Notes: generated from the sequence alone by a model not told the origin. 64,000 nt of DNA from Bactericera cockerelli (GCA_024516035.1 CM044958.1:46325205-46389204), one strand, 5' to 3'. Positions 24,101 to 30,584 are shown, counted from the stretch's first letter. A program made the numbers and translations.

Positions 24101-27100
24101 CATGTTTTGTTTGTAGCGTATTTAATGTTCTGTGTTTTGTTTTTAATGTTTTAACAATGCGGTTTCTTGTTGCAGGAAAACTCGGCCGCATCTTCTCTCT
24201 CCTGTGATGGCGGTGACTCGGATAACTTGAACAAAGGTAAGAAGAGTATTGAATCTATAGACAAATTTTTTGTAAAGGTCCATTGTTGTTTTTTTTTTGT
24301 TTTTTTTTTTTTTTAGAAAGACATAATGATGATTTACTTAATCATCCTTGTGTTAATTTTAATCCTAGATTGTGTTTCTGTATCGTTACGTCAGAGTCAT
24401 GAAAATTACTAATGGTTTTTTCCCATCAAAAAACCATATTAATGGTTTTTCCCATCAAAAAATCATATTAAGCTTTTCCCCATCGCACAGTTATGGAAAT
24501 TATTGATGCCGTTGTGCGCCCATCTATATTTTTCTCATGAGAACTCAAATCTCGGCGCAAACGCTGAAGCGCCACTCAGCAAGAAAAGTCGCAAGAAGCG
24601 AAACAAGCAGAAGCAACAGCAACTACTGTTGCAGCAACAGAACGGAGAGTTCATTCCAAACCACAGCAACCCAGCAACAGGTAAGCAATAAATTACGCTG
24701 CTTATTATTATATTTTTTATTTTAGAGTCTGTCCCGTAGCTCAGTGGTCAAGGCGTCTGACTGTTAATCCAGAGGTTCGCGTGTTCAAAACCAAAACGCT
24801 TGTTGACCACATAATAATACGTTTTGGACTTACTGCTAATGAGACTCATTAGTCCTAATTGGGCAGTATAAAGAAGGCAAAATTATTATTATGCTTCAAT
24901 TTTTGACTGGTGTACTTGGATGTCACTCATACCTCGTGAGGAAAAATGAGTAACTGCTTATGTGAGCAGCCACCAATAGTGGAATTATGGGTCATACACC
25001 ATAATTGAATAAAAATTTATTTATTATAAAGAAGAAAAAAATGTCCTCAATTCTCAGCTAATCCTCCGTCGCAAGGAGCAGGCGAGGACTCGTCAGCCAT
25101 CATCAAGGTGAAGGGCGCCATGGTGTCTATCCGCAACCCCGCGGTGTTCCCCCCCGGGGAGGTGATGGTGGGTGGGGGCGGGGGCGGGCAGAAGAAGAGC
25201 GGGGGCGCCAGACACAAGGACGCCGCCAGTAGGGCCGAGGAGTGGAATCTGGTGGATGAGGGTAATTTTTTATTTTTTATTTTTTTTTTTTTTTGGACCA
25301 AATGGTCAAAAAAATTTAAAAAAAACGAATTAAATTTAATAAATTTAACAATCTGCTCTGTACTTCAATGTTCGGGGTCCACTCATACCTCGTGAGGAAA
25401 AATGAAAAGCTGTTGTATTGTGAGTAGCGACCAGTGGCGGAATTATAATCAAAAATAAAATATTGGAATATTGAAGATCGGAAAATCCTATAGTTCTGCG
25501 GTACTTACTAAAGTTGTGATATGTATAACAGAAAGAAACACATCTATTATCTATAATATAAGCTTCTGTTATGTCTATGTAACTAATATTCATTTGAAAT
25601 GTAGTGCGTGTAAATGTATGTTCTTTATACAAATCCACAACCGTTGACCGTAAAAAAGACCTGAAATTTGAACAAGTCCCTTTTGGATCAACAGGAAAAT
25701 TCATTAGTATATTAAATCTCCCTGAGTTAAGCACCAATGATCAAGGTATAAAAATGGTATGACAGCAAACAACTCACTTTGTTTGAATAAATGACAATGT
25801 TTTCTCGATATTCTCCGAACGGACTATCATACTCAAAGGAAAAAAAATTTAGGCAAGGTTTGTACAAACTTCCTAAATAACCACCCCGCATAGGGAACAA
25901 ATCTTTTCGACATACAAAGGAGAGGGCGCCATGTTATCGCAACCCCTGCGTATCCCCCCGGGTCAGTTCCGGGCGCCAGGACAGGTACACAACACAGTCT
26001 GCCAGTGGCCGAGAGTGGAATCGGTGGGATGAGGGTAATGTTGTATTATAGTTTTTTTTTTTTTTGAACATGGTCAAAAAAATTAATAAACGAATTTACT
26101 GTAAAGGTATGTAGAATTTCTTTTGTGGTGAGCAACTTCTTTAACTTTCGTGTCGCGGCACTAAGGGGCCACTTACATTTTTCGAAATACTATACATTAT
26201 TTCTTACTTGTTATGCCCAACTGTTCGTTACTCATACAATGTGCAAATTCATTTTTTAAAGTATGATGTTCCGCGAAACATCCATACTTGATGTAGCAAT
26301 AAATCCTCACCCCGGGAATGAACCATCAAGTGTGCTACTCCAAGCGCTGCTAACTCTGCTCGTACTACAGTGTATACTTTTTAAAGAATTATGGCAATTT
26401 TTTAACTCGCTCTGTACTTCAGGTGTCAGGGGTCAACTCATACTCTCGTGAGATAAAACACAAGCCTTGTGTATTGTGAGTAGCGAAGATAGGGAAATTA
26501 CAATCAAATAAAATTTGGAATATTTGAAATTCGAAAAATGCCCTTTAATACGTATTTAGGTTTGTCAGTTACAACAAAAGTGCACATCTTTTATATACAG
26601 TTACTATTTAAAAACAACATTAGACCTAATATTCATTACTTAAAGACTTGTCTAATGTGTCGAATTAGCGGTCCTATTAAAAAAAAATACGTAAATACCC
26701 GACCCAGACTTAGGGGAAATCTAACAAAATTTTTTTCCGAAATACAAACAGAAAAGAACTATGTGCTTCATCCTAAGTCCGCGGCCATGGACAGTATACT
26801 ATAACAACTCTGTTATTACCGACACTCATATATAGTAATATAAGTATAAGTAAAGAGTGTTATTTAGCTAGCGAGACGGTAGTCCCATTATGCCACAACC
26901 CATAGCATCTTCATAAGTACACATCAGTTATTGCTGATATATCCTCCCAAAGGATATATCAGTGTAGCTGTAGATGTATGTAAAAAAAAATATGCAAATG
27001 GTGGTTGAATGTGTATTTCCCTCCCCGCAGAGAGTGTGTTTGCTCCCAAGGACATTGACCTGGACAACGGGGACATAGACGATGCGGAGCGGGAGCTGGA

Positions 27101-27215
27101 GGCCTTCAAGCGGTTCTGCAGCCAGAGTGTGCCGCCCAAGCAGAAGGAGAAGGTGCACCTCAACATCAAGGACATCGTGCTCAAGAAGAAGCGAGCCGCC
27201 ATCAGCTGCAGTTGA
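1..27215 (+). CDS. FAM193: FAM193-family protein gene (FAM193A/B-like), 5' end outside the window
   Basis: Spliced gene; exons at 1-121, 642-747, 1226-1333, 2080-2169, 2538-2654, 3692-3946, 4946-5169, 8986-9198, 10151-10279, 10705-10824, 20542-20730, 21558-21746, 22040-22185, 22920-23143, 24176-24236, 24570-24680, 25058-25261 and 27031-27215, about 930 codons. Family hallmarks seen: the Cys-rich HCDCCYCEVFGHG motif, then NYQEIRERLRLLLNKKK, an acidic/coiled-coil stretch, GPFSLEDLQLPPGITITKVV, and the C-terminal domain starting ESVFAPKDIDLDNGDIDDAE. Human FAM193A has been reported as a positive regulator of p53; an insect role is not known to me. Phases agree at all joins except three: exon 4 to 5 (off by one), exon 10 to 20542 (off by one) and an internal one-base loss in exon 14. 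The first two may be indels or missed or alternative sites. Family identity is confident; exact exon ends are inferred. Confidence 0.9.
88..231 (+). repeat. Two-copy tandem duplication across the exon 1 end and its donor
   Basis: Bases 88-156 and 157-231 both read TCAAGGAGGCGGGGGACGCC and on through GAGGAGCAGGTGAGAGGATAGTG, so the donor GTGAGA occurs twice. The copies differ by one base in the exon part (GCC/ACC) and a short intron insertion. Confidence 0.9.
331..480 (+). repeat. Two-copy tandem repeat of a dispersed AT-rich element
   Basis: 331-398 and 413-480 share TGAACACAATATTTCCGAAA. Related text recurs at 43308-43385 and, inverted, near 5265-5320. Confidence 0.7.
642..747 (+). CDS. FAM193: FAM193 exon
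   Basis: Acceptor TTGATTTTCAG, donor GTAAGT. Encodes Ser-Asp-Met-rich text with several Cys (ends CAMLACDCM). Ends in phase 0. Confidence 0.8.
1001..1127. mobile_element. Near-perfect palindrome, MITE-like hairpin
   Basis: Arms of about 57 bp, 1004-1062 and 1067-1124, begin CCCGCCCCTTAGTTAGGACA and are mirrored as TGTCCTAACTAAAGGGCGGG. The loop is only a few bases. A poly-A run lies just upstream. Confidence 0.8.
1226..1333 (+). CDS. FAM193: FAM193 exon, Ser/Pro/His-rich
   Basis: Acceptor TTGATGTTCCAG, donor GTAAGA; 36 codons starting TLSPDDVSHSLLSHPHTADS, phase 0 in and out. Low-complexity, so support comes from splice sites and phase. Confidence 0.65.
1380..1462 (+). mobile_element. tRNA-headed SINE family 2, partial
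   Basis: Matches the family head (AAGGCGGCGGACTYGTAACC) and the TTTAGTAAAGTGAGTTT body seen at 41757 and 63048. Confidence 0.6.
2080..2169 (+). CDS. FAM193: FAM193 exon
   Basis: Acceptor TTTCTTCAG, donor GTAAGC; 30 codons starting DGSCSGGPDYDMGHERVTPL. It ends in phase 0 but the next exon needs phase 1. One extra C in the six-C run at 2112-2117 would repair the join and give a Pro-rich tail, so a one-base loss there is likely. Confidence 0.6.
2443..2537 (+). repeat. 49-bp tandem duplication of the exon 5 acceptor
   Basis: CCTCTTAGTGAAATAAAATG through CTTTTGCTTCCCAG occurs twice, the AGs ending at 2488 and 2537. Confidence 0.9.
2538..2654 (+). CDS. FAM193: FAM193 exon, Ser/Pro-rich
   Basis: Read as ASSSSTSTPASHSHSLSPAP and onward after two leading bases; donor GTAAGT at 2655. 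Its acceptor (TTTTGCTTCCCAG) is present twice, ending at 2488 and 2537, from a 49-bp tandem duplication. The first copy would run into an in-frame stop, so the second is used here. Confidence 0.65.
2770..3190 (+). mobile_element. Old, interrupted copy of SINE family 1
   Basis: Carries diverged family text (TTGTTTGTAAGGGATTGTTT, GTGTTGACCCAGCACCT) and the 3' part ending GTCTATGAAACACTCATCTT, separated by unrelated sequence. Confidence 0.65.
3235..3548 (+). mobile_element. SINE family 1, full-length copy
   Basis: tRNA-like head with a B-box-like GGGTTCGAACCCC, body TTGTTTGTAAGGGATACCTT and GTGACACTTCTCGCCCATCAG-like text, 3' end CTGTGAAACACTCATCTTT and a poly-A tail. Reference copy for this window. 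Confidence 0.85.
3692..3946 (+). CDS. FAM193: FAM193 exon, Pro-rich with a Cys/His cluster
   Basis: Acceptor ATTTTCCAG, donor GTGAGT. Joins phase 1 of the previous exon. Encodes a Pro-rich stretch followed by CHKTRAGCSHHAPHSHRWES and VASCESHRSGG, then leaves one base. Confidence 0.8.
3993..4205. mobile_element. TTAA-flanked MITE (piggyBac-like target) with internal tandem palindromes
   Basis: TTAA at both ends (3993-3996, 4202-4205). Inverted ends begin CACGTACACGACCGG and are matched by CCGGTCGTCTAAGTG. Inside are three 44-bp units, each holding the 20-bp palindrome GTGTACCACCGGTGGTACAC at 4012, 4056 and 4100 (last base changed in the third). The TTAA target suggests piggyBac; no transposase is present. 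Confidence 0.75.
4206..4920 (+). other. FAM193 intron, nothing recognised except a short CA run
   Basis: AT-rich intron; (CA)n at about 4626-4641. No exon or repeat could be supported. Confidence 0.5.
4946..5169 (+). CDS. FAM193: FAM193 exon with the CDCCYCEVFGHG motif
   Basis: Acceptor CCTCGCCCACCAG, donor GTGAGC. Encodes NYHMHNGLMTGPLDDEESDP, a Ser/Gly-rich linker, then ENRHCDCCYCEVFGHGV, the most recognisable FAM193 signature. Ends in phase 0. Confidence 0.9.
5820..5963 (-). mobile_element. SINE family 2, antisense copy
   Basis: Reads the family in reverse: CTTGAACCGACCTCCAGGTT, CCGCCGCCCTATCGATCAAG, ending ACTAAGGTCGGT. Confidence 0.8.
7325..7582 (-). mobile_element. SINE family 1, antisense, nested in the fold-back
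   Basis: Antisense match from GAAACAGAAGCTACTGTAGA to TCGAACCCAGGACCTTCCAC and the tRNA-like head near 7575. It lies only in the single-copy centre. Confidence 0.85.
7748..8293 (+). pseudogene. Transposon-protein C-terminal fragment in the fold-back's right arm
   Basis: One frame, broken by a single TAA at 8063, reads CRIKALSSEISALNKVVYHL, WYLNAEIVGLGFFDPTLSHD, then DFLRVDP, stop, KIVQSLKVVNDTAKRGVKL and LTREECQKQFVPQVVSKCRR to a stop at 8291. From memory it resembles the C-terminal part of uncharacterised transposon-associated proteins common in insect genomes. The left arm carries the same text antisense from about 7315 down to 6827, with the same stop. Confidence 0.6.
8986..9198 (+). CDS. 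FAM193: FAM193 exon
   Basis: Acceptor CTTCCTCCCCCACAG lies 20 bases after a fold-back transposon target duplication. Encodes QSGAPVSRNYQEIRERLRLL, then NKKKNSSKKA and a Ser/Gly/Pro-rich tail; 71 codons, phase 0. Donor GTCAGT at 9199 is the first of many tandem donor copies. Confidence 0.85.
9191..9655 (+). repeat. Minisatellite amplifying the exon 8 splice donor
   Basis: About 18-20 units of 24 bp (with 21- and 27-bp variants) reading CCCTCAGGCACAGGTCAGTC. Each includes CAG/GTCAGT, a consensus donor. Read through in the exon frame it stays open to 9822 as repeats of RPSGTGQS. Confidence 0.95.
9660..9805 (-). mobile_element. SINE family 2, antisense copy
   Basis: Family text reversed, ending ATCGATCAAGCTACTAAGTT. 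Confidence 0.75.
10029..10180 (+). repeat. 51-bp tandem triplication of the exon 9 acceptor
   Basis: TTTCTGTGTCTCATCCCCTC then AG and AACACCCAAGCTCAACC, three copies exactly 51 bp apart. Exon starts fall at 10049, 10100 and 10151. The inserted 17 codons are open in both upstream copies. Confidence 0.95.
10151..10279 (+). CDS. FAM193: FAM193 exon (NISDILNFIEG)
   Basis: 43 codons: NTQAQPPVFKGNENISDILN, then a Lys-rich run; donor GTAAGA. Three identical acceptors 51 bp apart (exon starts 10049, 10100 and 10151) are all in frame; the last is taken as the exon start. Confidence 0.85.
10312..10486 (+). mobile_element. SINE family 4 (tRNA-like head, GGTGAGGTTAATGT body)
   Basis: Head TTTTATTCCGGGTTGGGT, body CTTGGTGAGGTTAATGTAGA, 3' end GAATGAAGGGTAAAAC. 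The same body occurs in the 5S-headed SINEs. Confidence 0.7.
10705..10824 (+). CDS. FAM193: FAM193 exon, charged coiled coil
   Basis: Acceptor ATTCTCCTCAG, donor GTGAGT; 40 codons, LQEMYQRKLEEEAAERAKLE onward, ending KERLIREQ in phase 0. The last 46 bases plus the donor form the unit of the giant minisatellite. The next recognised exon needs phase 1; using the second donor (10895), 70 bases further on and still open, would satisfy that. Confidence 0.8.
10779..16723 (+). repeat. Minisatellite built from the exon 10 3' end plus its splice donor, first block
   Basis: About 90 tandem units of roughly 66 bp. Each has the exon text encoding LELLQEKERLIREQ, a donor (CAG/GTGAGT) and a variable GA run. 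Donors fall at 10825, 10895, 10961, 11027, 11093 and so on. Units at 10.8-11.2 kb and 15.5-16.7 kb are nearly identical. Those at about 11.27-14.3 kb carry many single-base losses, which looks like unpolished long-read consensus. Confidence 0.95.
16985..17803 (-). pseudogene. LINE reverse transcriptase, downstream part
   Basis: 272 residues beginning MFADDSCIVSIHKEVENAVA, which holds the second catalytic Asp pair, followed by the thumb-like C-terminal part typical of insect LINEs. Continues the upstream fragment in a shifted frame. Confidence 0.8.
17872..18366 (-). pseudogene. LINE reverse transcriptase, upstream part
   Basis: 164 residues with fingers/palm motifs (NYRPVG, the DLSLAFDTIDH catalytic region, VNQGLVRGG). 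It ends in a G homopolymer where the frame is lost. It lacks the endonuclease and the N-terminal part, so it is a dead fragment. Confidence 0.8.
18387..20370 (+). repeat. Minisatellite, second block, degrading rightwards
   Basis: The same unit resumes directly after the LINE with about 25-30 copies. Up to about 18.75 kb they match well. From there to about 20.37 kb they decay through scattered deletions and substitutions until only short AAGCTAGAG-like words remain. Confidence 0.85.
20542..20730 (+). CDS. FAM193: FAM193 exon
   Basis: Acceptor AATCCCCCCTCAG, donor GTGAGT. Encodes DDPSPPAQESPSPVSPEEGE, then VPKIVTIKRVMETSGHEPTV and TITLRGATPSEDKVLYTLQN, a segment I take as conserved in the family. 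Needs one base from the preceding exon. Confidence 0.85.
21029..21508. mobile_element. Pogo/Tigger-like MITE filled by a 32-bp minisatellite
   Basis: TA on both sides; ends CTGTCGAACC (21031) and GGTTCGACTG (21497-21506) are inverted with one mismatch. Inside, about 12 units of AACAGGACTTGTGTAAGCAG plus GAAACCTGGATT fill 21045-21435. The pogo assignment rests on the TA target and CAGTCGAACC-type ends. Confidence 0.65.
21558..21746 (+). CDS. FAM193: FAM193 exon, Ala/Lys/Gln-rich
   Basis: Acceptor TTCCTCCCCCAG, donor GTGAGG. Encodes VCPIEEKNRQ, a nine-Ala run, RSKKSGNKQQQQNKKQ, then THVQHTPGVVEINVNG. Phase 1 in and out. Confidence 0.85.
21910..21975 (-). mobile_element. SINE family 3 fragment
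   Basis: CCTCACGAGGTATGAGTGG followed by CCCGAACATCCAAAGAA, antisense family text. Confidence 0.6.
22040..22185 (+). CDS. FAM193: FAM193 exon, Ala/Pro/Lys-rich
   Basis: Encodes GGSSKPPVATVGAKPGAKPP and ends APSFTSMSV, phase 0. Donor GTGAGT is followed almost directly by the poly-T end of an antisense SINE. Confidence 0.75.
22190..22488 (-). mobile_element. SINE family 1, antisense, beside the exon 13 donor
   Basis: Begins with its poly-A tail read as TTTTTTTAAAGATGAGTGTT directly after donor GTGAGT, and runs to the tRNA-like head at about 22486. Confidence 0.9.
22590..22738 (-). mobile_element. SINE family 3, antisense copy
   Basis: CCTCACGAGGTATGAGTGGA, GGGATTCGAACGCAGATCAC and CACTCGGCCACGATGACTAC, a tRNA-like head at the right. 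Confidence 0.8.
22920..23143 (+). CDS. FAM193: FAM193 exon with a one-base frame break
   Basis: Starts VNVKASAPKPAPTTPAPQLT and continues to SSLTS. After the G-rich run at 23029-23038 the conserved text EGGPFSLEDLQLPPGITITK is in another frame, continuing to LVNGHHE and donor GTCAGT. The exon is 224 bases; adding one makes 75 codons and restores phase 0, so a lost G is the simplest explanation. Confidence 0.8.
23165..23410 (+). mobile_element. SINE family 3, near full-length
   Basis: Head GTAGTCACTGTGGCAGAGTG with B-box-like GGGTTCGATCCCC, body GGTCCACTCATACCTTGTGA, 3' part CCAGTGGCAGAATCATAGG. Confidence 0.85.
23455..23610 (-). mobile_element. SINE family 2, antisense copy
   Basis: Contains TTAAGTTATCATATCTGTGT, GACCGCCGCCTTATCTACTG and AGGTCGGT; somewhat degraded. 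Confidence 0.7.
23630..23905 (-). mobile_element. SINE family 4, antisense copy
   Basis: GCTGGGAATCGTACTAGCTA, CCACATTAACCTCACCCAGC and GGGAACAGAAAATTG match the family in reverse. Confidence 0.75.
24000..24095 (-). mobile_element. tRNA-like SINE fragment, family 6
   Basis: TTCATGCACTGGGTGGGATT then CGAACC, and GACTAGCGCGTTAG. Related pieces lie at 5195-5262, 31185-31250, 43960-44035 and 46255-46375. Confidence 0.5.
24176..24236 (+). CDS. FAM193: FAM193 exon, short
   Basis: Acceptor TTTCTTGTTGCAG, donor GTAAGA; encodes ENSAASSLSCDGGDSDNLNK plus one base. Confidence 0.75.
24570..24680 (+). CDS. FAM193: FAM193 exon, basic and Gln-rich
   Basis: Encodes APLSKKSRKKRNKQKQQQLL and ends NGEFIPNHSNPAT, donor GTAAGC. 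The start is chosen because it keeps phase; its acceptor (CGCTGAAG) is poor, so the 5' boundary may be elsewhere between 24540 and 24580. Confidence 0.65.
24725..24900 (+). mobile_element. tRNA-like SINE, family 5
   Basis: CCCGTAGCTCAGTGGTCAAG has A-box-like text and GAGGTTCGCGTGTTCAAAAC a weak B box, with no tRNA acceptor fold beyond that; called a SINE rather than a tRNA gene. Confidence 0.5.
24900..25000 (+). mobile_element. SINE family 3, 3' fragment
   Basis: CACTCATACCTCGTGAGGAA then GAGCAGCCACCAATAGTGGA, without a head. Confidence 0.7.
25058..25261 (+). CDS. FAM193: FAM193 exon (IIKVKGAMVSIRNPAVFPPG)
   Basis: Acceptor AATTCTCAG, donor GTAATT. Encodes ANPPSQGAGEDSSAIIKVKG, then MVSIRNPAVFPPGEVMV, a Gly-rich run and AEEWNLVDE. 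A decayed second copy lies at about 25915-26045. Confidence 0.85.
25358..25510 (+). mobile_element. SINE family 3, 3' fragment
   Basis: CTCTGTACTTCAATGTTCGG, CACTCATACCTCGTGAGGAA and CGACCAGTGGCGGAATTATA. Confidence 0.75.
25910..26600 (+). repeat. Decayed duplicate of exon 17 and its flanking intron
   Basis: 25915-26045 resembles 25106-25275: GAGGGCGCCATG, CGCAACCCC, CCCCCCGGG and GAGTGGAATCGGTGGGATGA then GGGTAAT. The following intron, including the SINE family 3 piece (26405-26470), is also repeated. Differences are mostly missing bases, and the exon frame is destroyed. Confidence 0.75.
27031..27215 (+). CDS. FAM193: FAM193 terminal exon, FAM193 C-terminal domain
   Basis: Acceptor TTTCCCTCCCCGCAG. 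Encodes ESVFAPKDIDLDNGDIDDAE, then RELEAFKRFCSQSVPPKQKE and KVHLNIKDIVLKKKR, then ISCS and TGA at 27213. This is the signature domain that closes FAM193 proteins. Confidence 0.93.
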
Positions 27216-27350
27216 GCGGCACGTGCCGCACGCAGTGACTAATGTTCACGTCCACAGGAGAAGGTACACGTGAACATCAACAACTTTAAGCAGGTCGCTC
27301 TGTCAGGTGATCTCGCCAATCTGTGACGTGCCACACGCAGCGACAATGAA
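27216..27350 (+). other. FAM193 3' UTR start with a second EKVHVNI-like stretch
   Basis: After the stop, TTCACGTCCACAG looks like an acceptor and is followed by codons EKVHVNINNFKQVALSGDLA then NL and TGA. These echo EKVHLNIKDI of the terminal exon. The words GTGCCGCACGCAGTGAC and GTGCCACACGCAGCGAC flank it, so it may be a degenerate local duplication or an alternative last exon. Confidence 0.4.
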
Positions 27351-27602
27351 CTATCTTGTCATGACGAAGGTCTGTTCGGGAAAATGTGAGAATACAATAC
27401 TGCCTTTACCTTAGGAGTAATAGGAAGTAAAAATAGGAAGCTGCTTGGTGCAACTTCTCCTGCGCGGTCAAAGTACTACCCCGATTCAAAGGTTTCTATT
27501 GTTAATAATTTATTTTTCCTAATTTGAAAGTGGCAGGGTTTTCACAAGTGAGCCTACTACTCAATCACTGTCTTTTCACTCTCACAATCTATACAAATTT
27601 CA

Positions 27603-27608
27603 AATAAA
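27603..27608 (+). terminator. Candidate polyadenylation signal of FAM193
   Basis: AATAAA about 390 bases after the stop codon; other AATAAA words lie further on in this AT-rich stretch. Confidence 0.35.
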
Positions 27609-28269
27609 TAATATTACCTATGCTGCCCGAATAGGACTTATCAAATGAGTGTTACAATATCAAATGAATATAGCATGGAAATTAGAATCCAAATCGCATT
27701 TGATTTGATTTTTTTCTCCTTTTTGTATTACGTACTTAACTTGTATTTCTGTGGCCAAGATAAAAATGAATATATTTCTTTATTTTTACTAGCGTATTAA
27801 AATAGAATTAATTAGTCGAGCGTGAAAGATCCCAGGTTTCGGTTCCTGACGGTGACGAAGTCAATTACTCCACGTTGCTATTTTGCCATCAGAAACAGCT
27901 TTTGTGCATGAAGGCATGTTATGAAGAATTCTGACACAAACCGCGACCGTTCGGAAAAGTATGAAGAATCGCTTCAGTTGCAGGTTTTCTTTTTGATTTA
28001 AACACCAAACATTTCAGCGTAGCTTATGCCACTGCAACAAACGCACATGTTATCTTCTATTTTTTTTACTTTGAATAGTTATGTGGAGATTTGATGCAAG
28101 CACTTCCCAGGATTACGAGAAACTCACAGATATGTTATCTAACCAAAGAAGTGTTCACATTTCCTAAAATTATTGAAATTCCTACTTAACAATATCAGAT
28201 AAGGTTTTTTTTTCTCGTGCCATTTTCTTCAAACGAAGTTAACAACAATGAAACAGAATTGTTAGCATT

Positions 28270-28579
28270 GTAAGAAACTAAGAAGGCTACAATTATAGAC
28301 CCTACTGTAAGATTTGAAATGAATCCGAACCAACCTGATGAAATAAATGAGGAGAAGAGAAATAATATATTTCCTACAGTTCCATATTACAAAGAAAAAT
28401 ATGATTTGATAGATATTGATGTTCGAGGACTATTGATGGGAGCAAGGGGAACCATTACATCTCAAGTTAAAAATTTCTCTACTGAATTTAACATCCCTGA
28501 ATCATGCCTCAAAAATATATCTCAATCAGTTATACGAGCCTCTATACAGATCCTTCGAAATCATATTTATGGCATCTAA
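28270..28579 (+). pseudogene. C-terminal fragment of a LINE with restriction-like endonuclease
   Basis: Open text KKATIIDPTVRFEMNPNQPD, EEKRNNIFPTVPYYKEKYDL, VRGLLMGARGTITSQ and SVIRASIQILRNHIYG, then stop. The pattern IDPTVRFE...EEK...YYKEKY...GARGTI is, from memory, the tail of R2/NeSL-type non-LTR retrotransposons. Nothing recognisable of the reverse transcriptase lies upstream. Confidence 0.6.
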
Positions 28580-30430
28580 TATCATAACTACATAATTATA
28601 CTTCTCCATATTCCGTTTATAAAAGCCAAATTGTTGATATTATATATATAAGTTATTTCTCTTTTATCTCGGTTCTCATTTTCATCTTCACTGGTATTTC
28701 AACACAGACATATGGTACCCTTTGTCATCTTGGCAACCTGCTAGAGGGCAGGAAGGCGGCGGCTTTCACAGCATTTCTCTCTCTCTCTGGGTTTACAATC
28801 TGGACCCATCTTATGAGGATAGTCTGACGTCAAGTATTTTTCTTGTGAATTCTTTCAGCTATTTTTGACGTTTTTTTTTCGCACATGAATGTTCCTTTTT
28901 ATGTGACCATTGATTATTAACTAAAACGTGTTTTTTTTTTCAAGCAACTTTTCTTGTTTTATAGTCTCCTTGTACAGAGACCTCTAAGAGCCCGTGTAAA
29001 TAAATAATCATAGTTATTATCAATTAAAATTAAGTCTCAATTTTTGTTTATTTTTTAAACGTGACTTTTATTATATGTTTTTAAAACTGCTTGATTTAAA
29101 AACCAACATAGGTTCTATGACTAGTGAAGTATAGAACTCATGTCAGTCAACTTCTTTCTGTGAAAGTCGTGGGCGGTTCTGAAACATTTCAATTTTTAAA
29201 AGTGAAAGCTTCAGAAATTTATGTATAAGAAACTACTATAATCGCTTCCTCTTTTATTTCTTTATTACTTTTGTGATGTCTAAAAGGCCAAAACTCTTTT
29301 GTTCAACTCAGTGATTTTGCACTATGTGAAATGTCATTTTGTTGGTCATAAGAGATAATACCTTTCTACGTCACTTTGTTCAACTTTTAACTATTGTAAA
29401 TTTGATGTTAGAATAGTTCTGTCAAATTAAGTTTAAAAGTTATGTTAATTTCCACAACCAATCCTTTTTGGATTCCTTTCATGTGCAAGATATATTTTTA
29501 ATCTACATATTATATTTGTTTGGGAAATTGAGATCTATCAATTATTTCAACAGAAAAAAATTCTCATTGTAATTTTTTTACGTTTATACATGAAAAGATG
29601 ACAAAATATCGTGGTTTGTTTCTCAATTCTCTTTTTTTTGCAGTCAATTTCATTTTGTAATGTACTTTAATTTCTCTTTTCTCAGTAAGTACATATGTAG
29701 GTTTCGTAGTTTACTCTCTAAGTAGTTTTAAGAAACATTGAGATAAACTAAAACTTAGTGCTATAAGAAGAATAAATAAAAAAATTGTGTAATTTTAAAA
29801 TAAGTGTATCTATTCATCATACAAAATGCTTGTTTTATTTGATTTTGGGAAGAAAATAACGAATAACACTGTTTAGTGTGTAATGTAAAAAGTCAAAAAG
29901 TATTGCAACTACCTTTTAAATGTGGTTAATATTTTATAGTTAATCCTTGCTGCTTTTTTTAAATGCAACTCATATGAAAGTTTAAAAAGGATAGCAGAAT
30001 ACAGGGAAGTATGGAAAATCAAAATAATACAAATGAAACTTTGGGATGCTAATGAAAACCAATCCGAGGGGATTATAAAACATTTAAGTTGACACTCGAG
30101 AGGTTTTTTGTATATGGCAGGTATCCTCTCTTATTGCACGTCTAGACACAAAGTAATTGTTGCAAAATTTGAAATTCCTGGTTATTGATTTTATGTAGAA
30201 ATGATGAGAAAACCTAATGCTAGAAGCCCTTGTAGTCTATAAACCATACTAAATTACAGCTCAATTGGACTTGTACTTCGCGAGATATGCCAGTATTTGA
30301 AAAAGCTCAAATTTTGGAAAATGGAGTTTGGAGTTTTTGGATATCGCATAACCGCACAGAACCAGTCATTAGTAACCATGCAAAATTTCAGCTCAACCTA
30401 ACTTGCTGTTCTCGTGTTATACCGTTTTAA
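28580..30430. other. AT-rich intergenic sequence, no gene seen
   Basis: No splice-compatible ORF, no RNA gene. 30230-30430 has the CAAAATTTCAGCTCAA-type text common to insect transposon 3' regions. Confidence 0.5.
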
Positions 30431-30432
30431 AA

Positions 30433-30433
<1 letters not shown>

Positions 30434-30475
<42 letters not shown>

Positions 30476-30484
30476 CACACACAT
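30434..30484 (+). repeat. (AC)n microsatellite
   Basis: About 20 dinucleotides, slightly interrupted at the ends. Confidence 0.9.
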
Positions 30485-30584
30485 CATTTTATAATATAAG
30501 ATAAAATGGAATTACAATATTGTCAGGCTTCCTTTTCTCCTGTGTTACAAAATGAAAATGCATGTTTTTTTACTATCACTATTT

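Noticed and set aside
24727..24790. tRNA gene candidate
   Set aside because: A- and B-box-like words are present, but no full cloverleaf or acceptor stem pairing; fits a SINE head. The same holds for the other tRNA-like heads.
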